From assembly GCF_900078315.1 (NCBI RefSeq), contig NZ_FKBS01000013.1, forward strand, positions 1 through 64,000: a stretch of DNA of 64,000 nucleotides, read 5' to 3'. The DNA is from Bordetella ansorpii (GTDB taxonomy: Bacteria; Pseudomonadota; Gammaproteobacteria; Burkholderiales; Burkholderiaceae_B). This document shows, piece after piece, positions 35,716 to 46,700 of this stretch (position 1 is the stretch's first letter; every line of letters starts with the position of its first letter). The notes beneath the pieces are model-generated. The model did no database searches. It worked only from the letters and a program-made list of their open reading frames with translations, and was not told where the DNA came from. Made by a program: the position numbers and the translations under genes.

Positions 35716-36771
35716 ATGAACGACACGCTGATGCAGCAAGCCATAGACTTCGCCAATGCCCACGAGAGCACCTGGGACCGCAGCGTCGACGGCGTATGGG
35801 GCGTGCATCAGCAGGATCCTCCGCCCTGGAACCGCCTGCTGGGACCGGTGCACGACCGCGGCCCCGTGTCGGGCGTGGTGGTGGTGGATGGCAAGACCGT
35901 GGCGTCCTGGGGCGAACCGGATCGCGCCGACCTGACCTTCAGCGTGGCCAAGCTGTACCTGGCCATCCTGGCCGGCGTGGCGCACGACAGCGGCCTGTTG
36001 CCCGACGTGGACGAACCCGTGGGACGGCGCGTGCCCGGCATCGGCTTCGACGAGGGCCAGAACGCCGAGATCACCTGGCGCCAGCTGTTGCAGCAGACCA
36101 GCGAATGGGAAGGCGAACGCTTCGGCGTGTCCGACCAGGCGGACCGCTATCGCGCCGTCACCTTCGGCACGCCGCCCGATGGCAAGAAGGGCGATGCGCG
36201 GCCGCTGCAGCGCCCGGGCACCTACTGGGAATACAACGACGTGCGCATCAACCAGTTGTCGTATGCGCTGCTGCACCTGTTCCGCCGGCCGCTGCCCGAG
36301 GTGTTCCGCGAAGCCGTCACGCGGCCGCTGGGCGCCAGCGAGGATTGGAACTGGGTCGGCTACGACAACGCCTGGATCGAGCTGGACGGCCGCCGCATGC
36401 AGTCGGTGCCGGGCGGTTCGCACTGGGGCGGCGGCATGTCGATCAGCAGCGTCGACCAGGCCCTGATCGGCCAGATGCTGCTGGACGAGGGGCGCGCGCG
36501 CGACGGCCGGCAGGTGCTGTCGGCCGAATGGATCCGGGCGATGCGCACGCCTTGCGAGCTGGCGCCTTACTACGGTTTCCTGATCTGGCTGAATCACCAG
36601 GGCAAGGTGTTCCCCAGCGTGCCGGCCTCGAGTTTCTTCGGCGTGGGCGCCGGAAGCTCGTTCACCTGGGTCGAGCCCGAGCGGCGCATGGTGGTGATCG
36701 TGCGCTGGCTGAACTCGGCGCATGCCGACGCGCTGTTCGGCCGCATCCAGGCGGCGGTGGACGCGGACTAG
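35716..36771 (+). CDS. Serine hydrolase, beta-lactamase/penicillin-binding fold
   Basis: A 351-residue protein of the class C beta-lactamase-like (COG1680) serine hydrolase group. The SxxK motif is S76-V-A-K79 (TFSVAKLYLA). The tyrosine motif appears as Y173-N-D within WEYNDVRIN, where class C enzymes have YSN. No signal peptide is visible, so it is probably a cytosolic esterase or peptidase, not a resistance enzyme. AGGAG precedes ATG 35716. It borders a peptidase relic upstream. Confidence 0.85.
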   Translation: MNDTLMQQAIDFANAHESTWDRSVDGVWGVHQQDPPPWNRLLGPVHDRGPVSGVVVVDGKTVASWGEPDRADLTFSVAKLYLAILAGVAHDSGLLPDVDEPVGRRVPGIGFDEGQNAEITWRQLLQQTSEWEGERFGVSDQADRYRAVTFGTPPDGKKGDARPLQRPGTYWEYNDVRINQLSYALLHLFRRPLPEVFREAVTRPLGASEDWNWVGYDNAWIELDGRRMQSVPGGSHWGGGMSISSVDQALIGQMLLDEGRARDGRQVLSAEWIRAMRTPCELAPYYGFLIWLNHQGKVFPSVPASSFFGVGAGSSFTWVEPERRMVVIVRWLNSAHADALFGRIQAAVDAD

Positions 36772-36791
36772 GATTTGCCGGATCTCCGGAT

Positions 36792-36813
36792 GCAGCGGCC
36801 GCGCGGCCGCTGC
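36792..36813. terminator. Perfect 22-bp GC palindrome after the serine hydrolase gene
   Basis: GCAGCGGCCGC (36792-36802) is followed directly by its reverse complement (36803-36813), 21 bp after the stop. No T-run follows. Probably a Rho-assisted terminator or 3'-end stabiliser. The rest of the 233-bp gap to acs has another hairpin (CAGGCCG/CGGCCTG, 36935-36954). Confidence 0.45.
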
Positions 36814-37004
36814 GTGTGGCTGCTATCCTTACGAGATGGCCCCAGGCCGAGGCGCCCCGGCGCACGTTCGCGTGCGTAAGGTGCCCGTAAGAGCCTGGCG
36901 ATACGGTTGCGTGTCGTAAGAGAGAGCGTGCCCACAGGCCGGTTCTTCGGCCTGGCGGGCAATAAAAACGGCAGCACCAGAATCACACTGATCGGAGACC
37001 AACC

Positions 37005-38984
<1,980 letters not shown>

Positions 38985-39039
38985 CCGGCCATGCCGCCCG
39001 GGTCCCTGCCACAGGAACCGGGCGGCGGCCGATGACCGC

Positions 39040-39070
39040 GGGCCGGCCTTCATGCCGGCCCTTGCTTTTT
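39040..39070 (+). terminator. Rho-independent terminator of acs
   Basis: Eight-base arms GGGCCGGC (39040-39047) and GCCGGCCC (39054-39061) with loop CTTCAT, followed by TTGCTTTTT. Confidence 0.85.
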
Positions 39071-39089
39071 CCTCTTCCGGAGTCCTGCA

Positions 39090-39995
39090 GTGAACCCCAG
39101 CAGTGCCGGCCGCAGCGGCCTGATCCTGATGCTCGTCACCATCCTGGTGTGGGCGGGCAGCTGGATCGCGATGAAATCGGTGGTTCCCTATATCGGGCCT
39201 TTCGACTTCGCGGCGGCGCGTTATCTGGGCGGATCTGCCGTGCTGTTCGCCGCGGCCCTGGCGCTGCGCCGCCCGCTGGGCGTGCCGTGGCGCCTGACGC
39301 TGCTGGTGGGCATCACGCAGAACGCCGCTTTCCAGGGCTTCGTGCAACTGGGGCTGGGGCAGGGCGGCGTGGGGCAGGTGGCGCTGACCACGTACACCAT
39401 GCCGTTCTGGGTGGTGCTGCTGGGCTGGTGGCTGCTGGGCGACAAGCCCTCGATGCGGCATTGGGCGGGCATCGCGCTGGCTGCGCTCGGCCTGCTGTGG
39501 TTCGTGGCGCCCTGGAAGGGCCTGGACGCCGGGCTGCTGCCGATCGGCCTGGGCACGGCCGCGGGCTTTTTCTGGGCATTGGGCACGGTGCTGGCCAAGC
39601 GCACCTTCGACAGGCATTCCCCCGACGTGCTGGTGTTTTCCGCCTGGCAGATGTTGCTGGGCGGGCTGGCGCTGCTGCCTGCCGCCTTGCTGGTGCCGCA
39701 GAAGGCCCTGCAATGGAACGCCACGCTGATCGTCGGCATGCTGTACGTGGTGCTGATCGCCACGGCGCTCGGTTACCTGATGTGGATGCTGGTGATCCGG
39801 CGCGTGCCGGCGTCCATCGCGGGCCTGTCCGGCCTGGGCGTACCTGTGATGGCCGTGCTGATGGCGTGGGTCTTCCTGGGCGAGCAGCCGTCGGTCGACG
39901 AGGGCATCGCCATGGCGCTGATCCTGTCCGGCCTGTGGGTCGTCAGCCGTGCCGCCCGCAGGCCGTCCGAGAGCGGTGATACAGTCGTCCGATGA
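39090..39995 (+). CDS. EamA/DMT-superfamily transporter
   Basis: A 301-residue inner-membrane protein with ten predicted helices in two EamA repeats (about residues 8-135 and 150-285). The repeats contain the typical WAGSWIAMKSVV and ALGYLMWMLVIRRVPASIAG segments. The start is GTG 39090, with CCGGAG 8-12 bases upstream. Members export amino acids or metabolites; no substrate is evident. It is followed by a hairpin at 40037 and by the threonine aldolase gene, which could hint at amino acid efflux, but co-transcription is doubtful. Confidence 0.88.
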   Translation: MNPSSAGRSGLILMLVTILVWAGSWIAMKSVVPYIGPFDFAAARYLGGSAVLFAAALALRRPLGVPWRLTLLVGITQNAAFQGFVQLGLGQGGVGQVALTTYTMPFWVVLLGWWLLGDKPSMRHWAGIALAALGLLWFVAPWKGLDAGLLPIGLGTAAGFFWALGTVLAKRTFDRHSPDVLVFSAWQMLLGGLALLPAALLVPQKALQWNATLIVGMLYVVLIATALGYLMWMLVIRRVPASIAGLSGLGVPVMAVLMAWVFLGEQPSVDEGIAMALILSGLWVVSRAARRPSESGDTVVR

Positions 39996-40036
39996 CTCGC
40001 CAGGCCTTGCGCCGACCCGTTTCCCATTCGATTCTT

Positions 40037-40063
40037 GCCGGCGCGGTGCGCCGGCTTCTTCAT
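40037..40063 (+). terminator. Terminator between the EamA gene and threonine aldolase
   Basis: Perfect arms GCCGGCGC (40037-40044) and GCGCCGGC (40048-40055) with a 3-nt loop and a T-rich tail TTCTTCAT. Confidence 0.65.
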
Positions 40064-40083
40064 CTAGCAATCCTGGAGCCAGC

Positions 40084-41100
40084 ATGATCGATTTGCGTAG
40101 CGATACCGTCACCCGTCCTTCTCCCGCCATGCTGCAGGCCATGGGGCAGGCCGCCGTCGGCGACGACGTGATGGGCGACGATCCCACCGTGCACCGCCTG
40201 CAGGCCGCGGTGGCCGAGCGCGCCGGCAAGGAGGCCGGCCTGTTCTTCCCGTCCGGCACGCAAAGCAACCTGGCCGGCCTGATGGCGCATTGCGGCCGCG
40301 GCGACGAGTACCTGGTGGGCCAACTGGCCCACACGTACAAGTACGAAGGCGGCGGCGCCGCGGTGCTGGCCAGCATCCAGCCGCAGCCGATCGAACACGC
40401 CGCCGACGGCTCGCTGCCGCTGGAAAAGCTGAAGGCCGCCGTCAAGCCGGCGGACGATCCCCACTTTGCGCGCACCCGCCTGCTGGCGCTGGAGAACACT
40501 TTCCAAGGCAAGGTCATCCCCGCCGACTACATCAAGCAGGCGACCGACTGGGCGCGCGGCATCGGGCTGGGCGTGCATCTGGACGGCGCGCGCGCCTTCA
40601 ACGCGGCCGTGGCCAGCGGCGTGCCGGTGCAAACCATCTGCGACCCTTTCGACTCGGTGTCGATCTGCTTCTCCAAGGGCCTGGGCGCGCCGGTGGGCTC
40701 GGTGCTGGTGGGCAGCAAGGCGCTGCTGGACCAGGCGCGCCGCTGGCGCAAGGTGCTGGGCGGCGGCATGCGTCAGTCGGGCGTCCTGGCCGCGGCCTGC
40801 CTGTATGCGCTGGAGCACAATGTCGAACGGCTGGCCGAAGACCATGCCAATGCCGAACGCCTGGCGCGTGGCCTGGCGGACATCGACGGCGTGCGCATCG
40901 CCGCGCAGAACACCAATATGGTGTTCGCGGAATTCGATCCGGTGAAGTGCGAGGGGCTGACCGAAGCCATGGCCCGGCAGGGCATCATGATGCGGGCGAT
41001 CTACGACGGCCCCACGCGGCTGGTCACGCACCTGGACATGACGGCGGCGGACGTGGATCACGTGGTGGGCGCGGTGCGCGAGCATGCCGGCCGGCGGTAG
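40084..41100 (+). CDS. ltaE: Low-specificity L-threonine aldolase
   Basis: PLP enzyme that cleaves L-threonine or allo-threonine to glycine and acetaldehyde. The 338-residue protein starts MIDLRSDTVTRPSPAM, the family signature. The PLP lysine is K198 in CFSKGLGAPVGS. GGDDVMGDDP-like residues and RQSGVLAAA also match. GGAGCCAGC precedes ATG 40084. It is separated from the upstream transporter by a hairpin. The downstream gap to the signalling operon is 132 bp. Confidence 0.94.
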   Translation: MIDLRSDTVTRPSPAMLQAMGQAAVGDDVMGDDPTVHRLQAAVAERAGKEAGLFFPSGTQSNLAGLMAHCGRGDEYLVGQLAHTYKYEGGGAAVLASIQPQPIEHAADGSLPLEKLKAAVKPADDPHFARTRLLALENTFQGKVIPADYIKQATDWARGIGLGVHLDGARAFNAAVASGVPVQTICDPFDSVSICFSKGLGAPVGSVLVGSKALLDQARRWRKVLGGGMRQSGVLAAACLYALEHNVERLAEDHANAERLARGLADIDGVRIAAQNTNMVFAEFDPVKCEGLTEAMARQGIMMRAIYDGPTRLVTHLDMTAADVDHVVGAVREHAGRR

Positions 41101-41164
41101 GCGACCGTCGCCCGGGTCCGCCCGTTTGCATCGCTCGAGGGAGGCGTGAAGCCACCGGCAAGCA

Positions 41165-41191
41165 GGTAACAATTCGGTAACCTCCGGTTCA
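41165..41191. repeat. Direct repeats upstream of the signalling operon
   Basis: GGTAAC at 41165-41170 and again at 41176-41181 (11-bp period), followed by GGTTCA at 41186-41191. They lie 42-68 bp before the STN/TonB gene start in an otherwise plain gap. Direct repeats at one helical turn are typical of activator or ECF-type sites; the binder is unknown. Confidence 0.45.
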
Positions 41192-41232
41192 TGATGCATG
41201 CGTAGGATGCGAGCCTTCCTTGACCTCCTTCG

Positions 41233-41976
41233 ATGCGCCTGACCCCGGGGTGCTCTCTCGAAGTCGTGCGTGTCCTAGCCATGTTGATCGCGGTTTTGAG
41301 CATGAGCGCCGGCGAGCTGTCGGCGCAGCCGGCCCTCGAACAGGACCCGGCGCCCCGTCCGTCCACCCTGGCGGACGATGACGGCCCGGTCGTGGGGCCG
41401 ATGCTTTTCGATCTGCCCAGCATGCCGTTGGCCATGGCGCTCGCGCGCTACGGCGAACTCACCCGTCGTTCGCTGCTGTACGAGACCCGCTGGGTATCGG
41501 GCCGGCATTCCTCGCCGGTACAGGGTGTGTATCCGCCCGACGAAGCCCTGGCGCGGTTGCTGAGCCAGTCCGGCCTGTCGGCCCGCGTGCTGTCGCCCGA
41601 AGCCGTGTCCGTCGCGCCGCAAGCCGGCTCGGGCGCGCGGGGGGGCGCACCCGCCAGCAGTCCGAGCGGCAGCGCCGCGCCGACGCCGCAGGCCTACGAC
41701 AGCTACCTGCGGCAGCGCATCGCGGTGTCCCTGTGCGGCATGCCGGCCTTGCGCGACGAGATGCCGCGCATCGTGCTGCGCCTGGCGGTCGGCGAGGCGC
41801 GCCGGGCCGAGTCGCTGCGCGTGAGCATCGAGTCCCGGCCGGCCCTGGAGCCTTCCGTGCGCGCGGCGATCTCCGGGCTCGACCTGGCGCCGCCGCCGCC
41901 CGACATGGCGCAGCCCATCCTGATGATGATCCGCCCGGCCAGCAACGTCTGCGGCAGCCCGGTGGCGCGGCCATGA
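41233..41976 (+). CDS. STN plus TonB-C-like periplasmic signalling protein, VreA-like
   Basis: A 247-residue protein with an N-terminal membrane anchor or signal (about residues 11-30). An STN domain (about 57-127; FDLPSMPLAMALARYGELT) is the signalling module of FecA-type receptors. After a Gly/Ser/Pro linker (128-152) a TonB C-terminal-like domain follows (153-240; ends PPDMAQPILMMI). There is no beta-barrel. This architecture is known for VreA, the receptor-like part of PUMA3 signalling in P. aeruginosa. It overlaps the sigma factor gene by 4 bp. The orthology is inferred from domains and order. Confidence 0.8.
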   Translation: MRLTPGCSLEVVRVLAMLIAVLSMSAGELSAQPALEQDPAPRPSTLADDDGPVVGPMLFDLPSMPLAMALARYGELTRRSLLYETRWVSGRHSSPVQGVYPPDEALARLLSQSGLSARVLSPEAVSVAPQAGSGARGGAPASSPSGSAAPTPQAYDSYLRQRIAVSLCGMPALRDEMPRIVLRLAVGEARRAESLRVSIESRPALEPSVRAAISGLDLAPPPPDMAQPILMMIRPASNVCGSPVARP

Positions 41977-42566
41977 CGCGTCCGAACCGCTTCAAGGGCG
42001 ACCATTCCGGCGTCCAGCACGAGGGTCTGGCCGCGGCCGGTTCCGGGCAGGGCCGCCTGCAGAAACTGCTGGTCGAACGCTACGAGGCGCTGAAGGCGCA
42101 GATCGCGCACCGCCTGGGCGGCTCCGCCGCCGAATCGGCGGGCGATGCGCTGCACGATGCCTACGTGCGGCTGGCCTCGATGGAAAGCCTCGAACACGTG
42201 CAGTATCCGCGCACCTACCTCGTCAATGCCGCGGTCAACTCGGTCATCGACCGGTTGCGCGGCGACGTGCGCTTCGCCAGCGAGGAAGAGGTCGACGCCC
42301 TGTTCGAGACCGCGGCCGACGAGGCCCCGGGGCCCGACCAGGAACTGATGGACCGCCAGCGCATGCAGCATGCCTTCGCGGCGCTTGAAACCTTGCCGGC
42401 GCGGCAGCGCGAGCTGCTGCTGTCGTATCGCGTGGGCGAGGTCGATACCGAGACGCTGGCCCAGCGCTGGGGCATTTCGCCCGGCATGGTGCGGCGCGAG
42501 ATCCGGCAGGCGCACAAGGCATGCGTGGCCGCGCTGCAGAAGATCGATGCGGGAGGGACGGCATGA
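41973..42566 (+). CDS. FecI-type ECF sigma factor, VreI-like
   Basis: A 197-residue ECF sigma factor of the iron-starvation/cell-surface-signalling group. Region 2 spans about residues 28-95 (DALHDAYVRLAS, YPRTYLVNAAVNSVIDRLRG). Region 4 spans about 130-190 (LPARQRELLLSYRVGEVDTE, AQRWGISPGMVRREI). It lies between an STN signalling protein and a FecR anti-sigma with 4-bp overlaps on both sides, so the three are made together. Likely target: the giant exoprotein gene downstream and possibly its own operon. Confidence 0.88.
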   Translation: MTRPNRFKGDHSGVQHEGLAAAGSGQGRLQKLLVERYEALKAQIAHRLGGSAAESAGDALHDAYVRLASMESLEHVQYPRTYLVNAAVNSVIDRLRGDVRFASEEEVDALFETAADEAPGPDQELMDRQRMQHAFAALETLPARQRELLLSYRVGEVDTETLAQRWGISPGMVRREIRQAHKACVAALQKIDAGGTA

Positions 42567-43504
42567 CCCGCGATGCCGCCTTGCGCCGCCAGGCGCACGA
42601 TTGGGCGCTCAAGCTCAGGACGGGCCGTCCCACCACCGAGGACGTGGCGGCCTTCAAGCGCTGGCGCGACGGCAGCCCGGCGCATGCGCAGGCGTGGTCG
42701 CAGGCCGTCAAAGACTGGAAGACCGTGGGCGAGACGGCACAGGTCTTTCGCGCGGTTCATCCCGCCAGCGCCGCGACGCCGGTGCGCCGCGGCCGGCGCA
42801 TGTTCCTGGGCGCGGGATTGTCCGCCGCGGGGGCGCTGGCGGTGGTCGGCGCCATTCATCCGCCGCTGGGACTCTGGCCCTCGCTGCAGGAATGGGGCGC
42901 GGACTATCGCACGCGCACCGGCGAGCAGCGCACCGTGCGGCTGGGCCGGCAACTCGACCTGGCGCTCAATACCCAGACCAGCGTCGACGTCAGCGAGGCC
43001 GACGGCATCGCGCGCATCGCCCTGATCTCGGGAGAAGCCGCGATCTCGGCCAAGGACGCGCGGTGCGAGGTCGTGGCGGGCGCGGGACGCCTGACGCTGG
43101 CCGACGCCGACATCGAGATCCGGTGCCTGTCCCATGCGCGCGTGCGCGTGGTGTGCCTGCGCGGGCATGCCGAACTGCACCATGGGGAACACAGCGTGCC
43201 GCTGCGGGCGGGCGAGCAGACCGTGTTCAACCGCGACCGCGCCAGTGCGCCGGCCGCGGCCGCCGGGGGCCAGTCCGCCTGGCGGCAGGGCCGCGTGGTG
43301 TTCGACGGCATGCCGCTGTCCGAAGCGGTCGACGAGATCAACCGCTACCGGCCTGGCCGGGTGGTGCTGGCCGACAGCAGCCTGGCGGGCCGGCGCTTCA
43401 CGGCGAGCTTCAACATCAATGCGCTGGACGAGGCCATCGATGTGCTGCACGAGGTCTATGGTGTCCCCGTGCGGCGCATGGGCGAACTGGTTCTGCTGGG
43501 GTAG
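42563..43504 (+). CDS. FecR-type anti-sigma factor, VreR-like
   Basis: A 313-residue inner-membrane anti-sigma/regulator. The N-terminal cytoplasmic DUF4880 region (about 1-55; ALKLRTGRPTTEDVAAFKRW) would bind the sigma factor. One membrane helix lies at about 76-95 (FLGAGLSAAGALAVVGAI). A FecR periplasmic domain (about 110-225) and a C-terminal STN-like segment (about 245-313) follow. It would contact the STN protein in the periplasm. It overlaps the sigma gene by 4 bp and is followed by a hairpin. Confidence 0.9.
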   Translation: MTRDAALRRQAHDWALKLRTGRPTTEDVAAFKRWRDGSPAHAQAWSQAVKDWKTVGETAQVFRAVHPASAATPVRRGRRMFLGAGLSAAGALAVVGAIHPPLGLWPSLQEWGADYRTRTGEQRTVRLGRQLDLALNTQTSVDVSEADGIARIALISGEAAISAKDARCEVVAGAGRLTLADADIEIRCLSHARVRVVCLRGHAELHHGEHSVPLRAGEQTVFNRDRASAPAAAAGGQSAWRQGRVVFDGMPLSEAVDEINRYRPGRVVLADSSLAGRRFTASFNINALDEAIDVLHEVYGVPVRRMGELVLLG

Positions 43505-43512
43505 GCGGCGAT

Positions 43513-43540
43513 GGATCGGCGATTGTCCGATCCGTCCTCA
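43513..43540 (+). terminator. Hairpin after the FecR-type gene
   Basis: Arms GGATCGG (43513-43519) and CCGATCC (43527-43533) with a 7-nt loop, followed by GTCCTCATTTT. It may partly separate the regulator operon from the exoprotein gene. Confidence 0.5.
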
Positions 43541-43608
43541 TTTTCCATGACTGTGCGGGCGCCTCGCGGCGTCAGGTCCGCAGCCGCTCGGTCCGGCGCC
43601 AGGTACGT

Positions 43609-43626
43609 TTGTCATAAAAAATTCAC
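43609..43626. promoter_or_regulatory. AT-rich, Pho-box-like site upstream of the exoprotein gene
   Basis: TTGTCAT-AAAA-AATTCAC: the left heptamer matches the PhoB half-site CTGTCAT at 6 of 7 positions and the second only at TCA. It is the one AT-rich patch in the 227-bp gap before the exoprotein gene. PUMA3 in P. aeruginosa is controlled by phosphate through PhoB, which makes the similarity worth noting. Tentative. Confidence 0.3.
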
Positions 43627-43731
43627 GAGAAACCGGTTCTCCGGAGCGTTGCCAGAACGTCGAGTTCCCATCAGCACACCAAGGCTGCCCGGACTTCGCC
43701 GGGCATGCCGTTTCAACGGAATGGACCCGAC

Positions 43732-46700
43732 ATGACTGCGCATCGCCGGCCTGGCTTTCTCCCTGTTTCCCACGAACGCTCGCGTGCGGCGCCAGGCATG
43801 ATGCCCCTTCGCCACAACGCCTGGCGCCTGACGCCGCTGGCCCTGTCCATGGCGATGGCCGCCGTGGGGGCGGCGCTGCCCCAGGGCGCGCAGGCGGCCG
43901 GCGCCTGGTTCGCGGCGTCGGGCGCGGGCAAGACGACCGCGGCGCAGAACGAGGGCCTGGGGCGTGCCGGCGGGCCGCTGCCCGGTACGGGCGCGGCCGC
44001 GGCCCAGCAGGCGGCCGCCAAGCAGAAGCTGGCGCGCTCCATCGACAACCTGAACCGCACGGCTGGCGCCATCGCCGCCCAGCAGGCCGCACAGGCCGCC
44101 GCGCGCAGCGCCGCCCAGCAAGCCGCTTCGGACATTCCCGACGGCCTGGCCGAGGGCGGCCTGAAGATCGACACCCAGGCCGCCACGGCAGGCTGGCTGA
44201 ACGCCGCGGCCCCCGTGCAGACGGCCTCGGCAGGCAAGACCACCGTGACGGTGCAGCAGACCGCCGACCGCGCGATCCTGAACTGGGAGACCTTCAACGT
44301 CGGGCGCAACACCACGGTGGATTTCGCCCAGCAGGCCGACTGGTCGGTGCTCAACCGCGTCAACGACCCGAAGGCGCGGCCCTCGCAGATCCAGGGCGCG
44401 ATCAAGGGCGGCGGCACAGTGCTGCTGGTCAACCGCAACGGCATCGTGTTCACGGGCACGTCGCAGGTCGACGTGCGCAACCTGGTGGCGGCGGCGACGG
44501 ACTTCACCGACGCGCAATTCCAGGCCAACGGCATCTACGGCGCCAACGGCACGGGCCAGAGTTTCACCAACGCGGGCGGCAATGTGCGGGTGGAGGCGGG
44601 TGCGCAATTGAGCACGCTGGCGCCCACGTCCGTGACGCAGGGCGGCGGCTACGTGCTGCTGCTGGGCAAGGAGGTGCGCAACGCGGGCCGGATCGCCACG
44701 CCGCGCGGGCAGGCGCAACTGGCCGCGGGCGACAGCTTCGTCATCCGCAAGGGCTACGCGACCGACGGCAACACCTGGTCGACCACGCGCGGCAACGAGG
44801 TGTCGCCGCAGATGAACGGCCGCACCGACGTGGGCCTGGTCGAGAACACCGGCCTGTTGATGGCCGCCGAGGGCGACATCACCCTGGCCGGCCACGACGT
44901 GCGGCAGAACGGCGTGGCGGTGGCGACCACCACGGTGAACCAGCGCGGCACGGTGCACCTGCTGAATTCGGCCACGGACGCGACGGGCAGCGTGATGCTG
45001 GGCGCGGCCGCCACGACGGCGGTGGTGTTGCAGGATGATGGCACGACCGCGCTGGACAGCCAGCGCACGGCGCTGGTGGTGGATTCGGCCACGCAGGACG
45101 GGCTGCGCGTGTACACCGGCCTGTTCGACAACCTGTCGGTGCTGTCGGACCGCCGCGACCAGTCGCGCGTGGAGATCGTCTCGGGCAATACCGTGGATGT
45201 CGCCGGGGGCAGCCTGACGCTGGCCACGGGCGGGCAGATCGCGGTCAGCGCCGCCAAGCGGGCGCAGGTGGAAAGCGGCGCGACGCTGGATGTCTCGGGC
45301 GCGGTGGGCGTGCAACTGGCGATGTCCACGAACAACGTGCAGGTCAACATCCAGGGCAACGAGCAGCGCGACGCGCCGGTCAACCGCGACAGCGGCACGT
45401 TGAACAACTCGGACGTGTGGGTGGACATCCGCCGGCTGCTGTACGTACCGGCGGGCACGGGCGGCTATGCCGGCGACCGCTACTACACGTCGGGCGGCCT
45501 GCTGGAGGTCAGCGGCTACCTGGGCACGCAGGGCCACACCATCGGCCAGTGGGCGGCCACGGGCGGCACGGTGGCGCTGTCGGGCGCCGAGGTGGTGACG
45601 CGGCCGGGCGCGATGGTGAACCTGGCCGGCGGCAGCTACGACGTGCAGTCGGGCTATCGCAACGTGACCTGGCTGCGCGGCGGCGACGGGCGGCTGTACA
45701 CGGTGGACGACGCCCCGGCGGACCTCGCGTTCGCGGGCGTGTACCAGGGCTATGAAGACAAGCACGCGCGCTGGGGCGACGAGTCGTCGCGGTTTTTCCG
45801 CAGTCCGCTGATCGCGCCCGAGCGCGTGTACGAAGCCGGCTACACGGTGGGCCGCGATGCCGGGCGGCTGATCGTCAGCGCTCCGACCGCCATCCTGGAA
45901 GGCGCGCTGGACACCAGCGTGTACGACGGCCCGCGCCAGGGCGACGCCGCCGACGCCGCGCAGCGCGACAGCTATCTGCAGTCGCAACTGGCGGTGGCCC
46001 GTCCGGGCGGCCTGGCCATCGGCCGGTACAACGCGCAGGGCCTGCAGGGCGGCTACGCGACCGACGTGAGGATCGGCGACATCGCGCCGCTGCAGGACGC
46101 GCCGGGCGTGAACGACGCGCTGCCCGAAGACCGCCTGAACACGGCCTGGCTCGACGCGGCGACGCTGAACGCGGCCGGGCTGGGCAGCCTGACGATCACC
46201 ACGACGGACCGGATCAGCGTCGCGTCGCCGCTGCAACTGGCCACGGGCGGCAGCGTGAAGCTGTCCTCGACCACCATCGACGTGGCTTCGACCATCACGG
46301 CGCGCTCGGGCAGCATCGTCCTGGCGACGTTCTACGACAGCCCCAGCGGCAAGACGCTGATGGCCAGCAGCAGCGGCGCGAGCCCGAGCATCGTGCTGCA
46401 GCCCGGCGCCGCGCTGGACACGCACGGCCTGTGGGTGAACGCCTTGATCGATCCAGCCGGCACCGCCGGCCTGGCCTACCTGGACGGCGGCGATGTCACG
46501 CTGGATTCGTCGGGCGCGGTGACGCTGTCGGCGGGCAGCCTGATCGACGTGACGTCGGGCGGCGCGGTGCTGCAGAAGGGCAAGACGCAGGGCGGCAAGG
46601 GCGGCGACGTGACGCTGATCGCGGGCGATCCGTTCGGCGGCGGCGGCGTGGCGCCCACCACGCCGGAGAACGCCCTGCATGGCCTGATGACGCTGGATGG

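Noticed and set aside
36935-36954. Hairpin CAGGCCG/CGGCCTG in the acs leader considered as a terminator or riboswitch.
   Set aside because: No T-run and no conserved riboswitch core; noted only as part of the leader.
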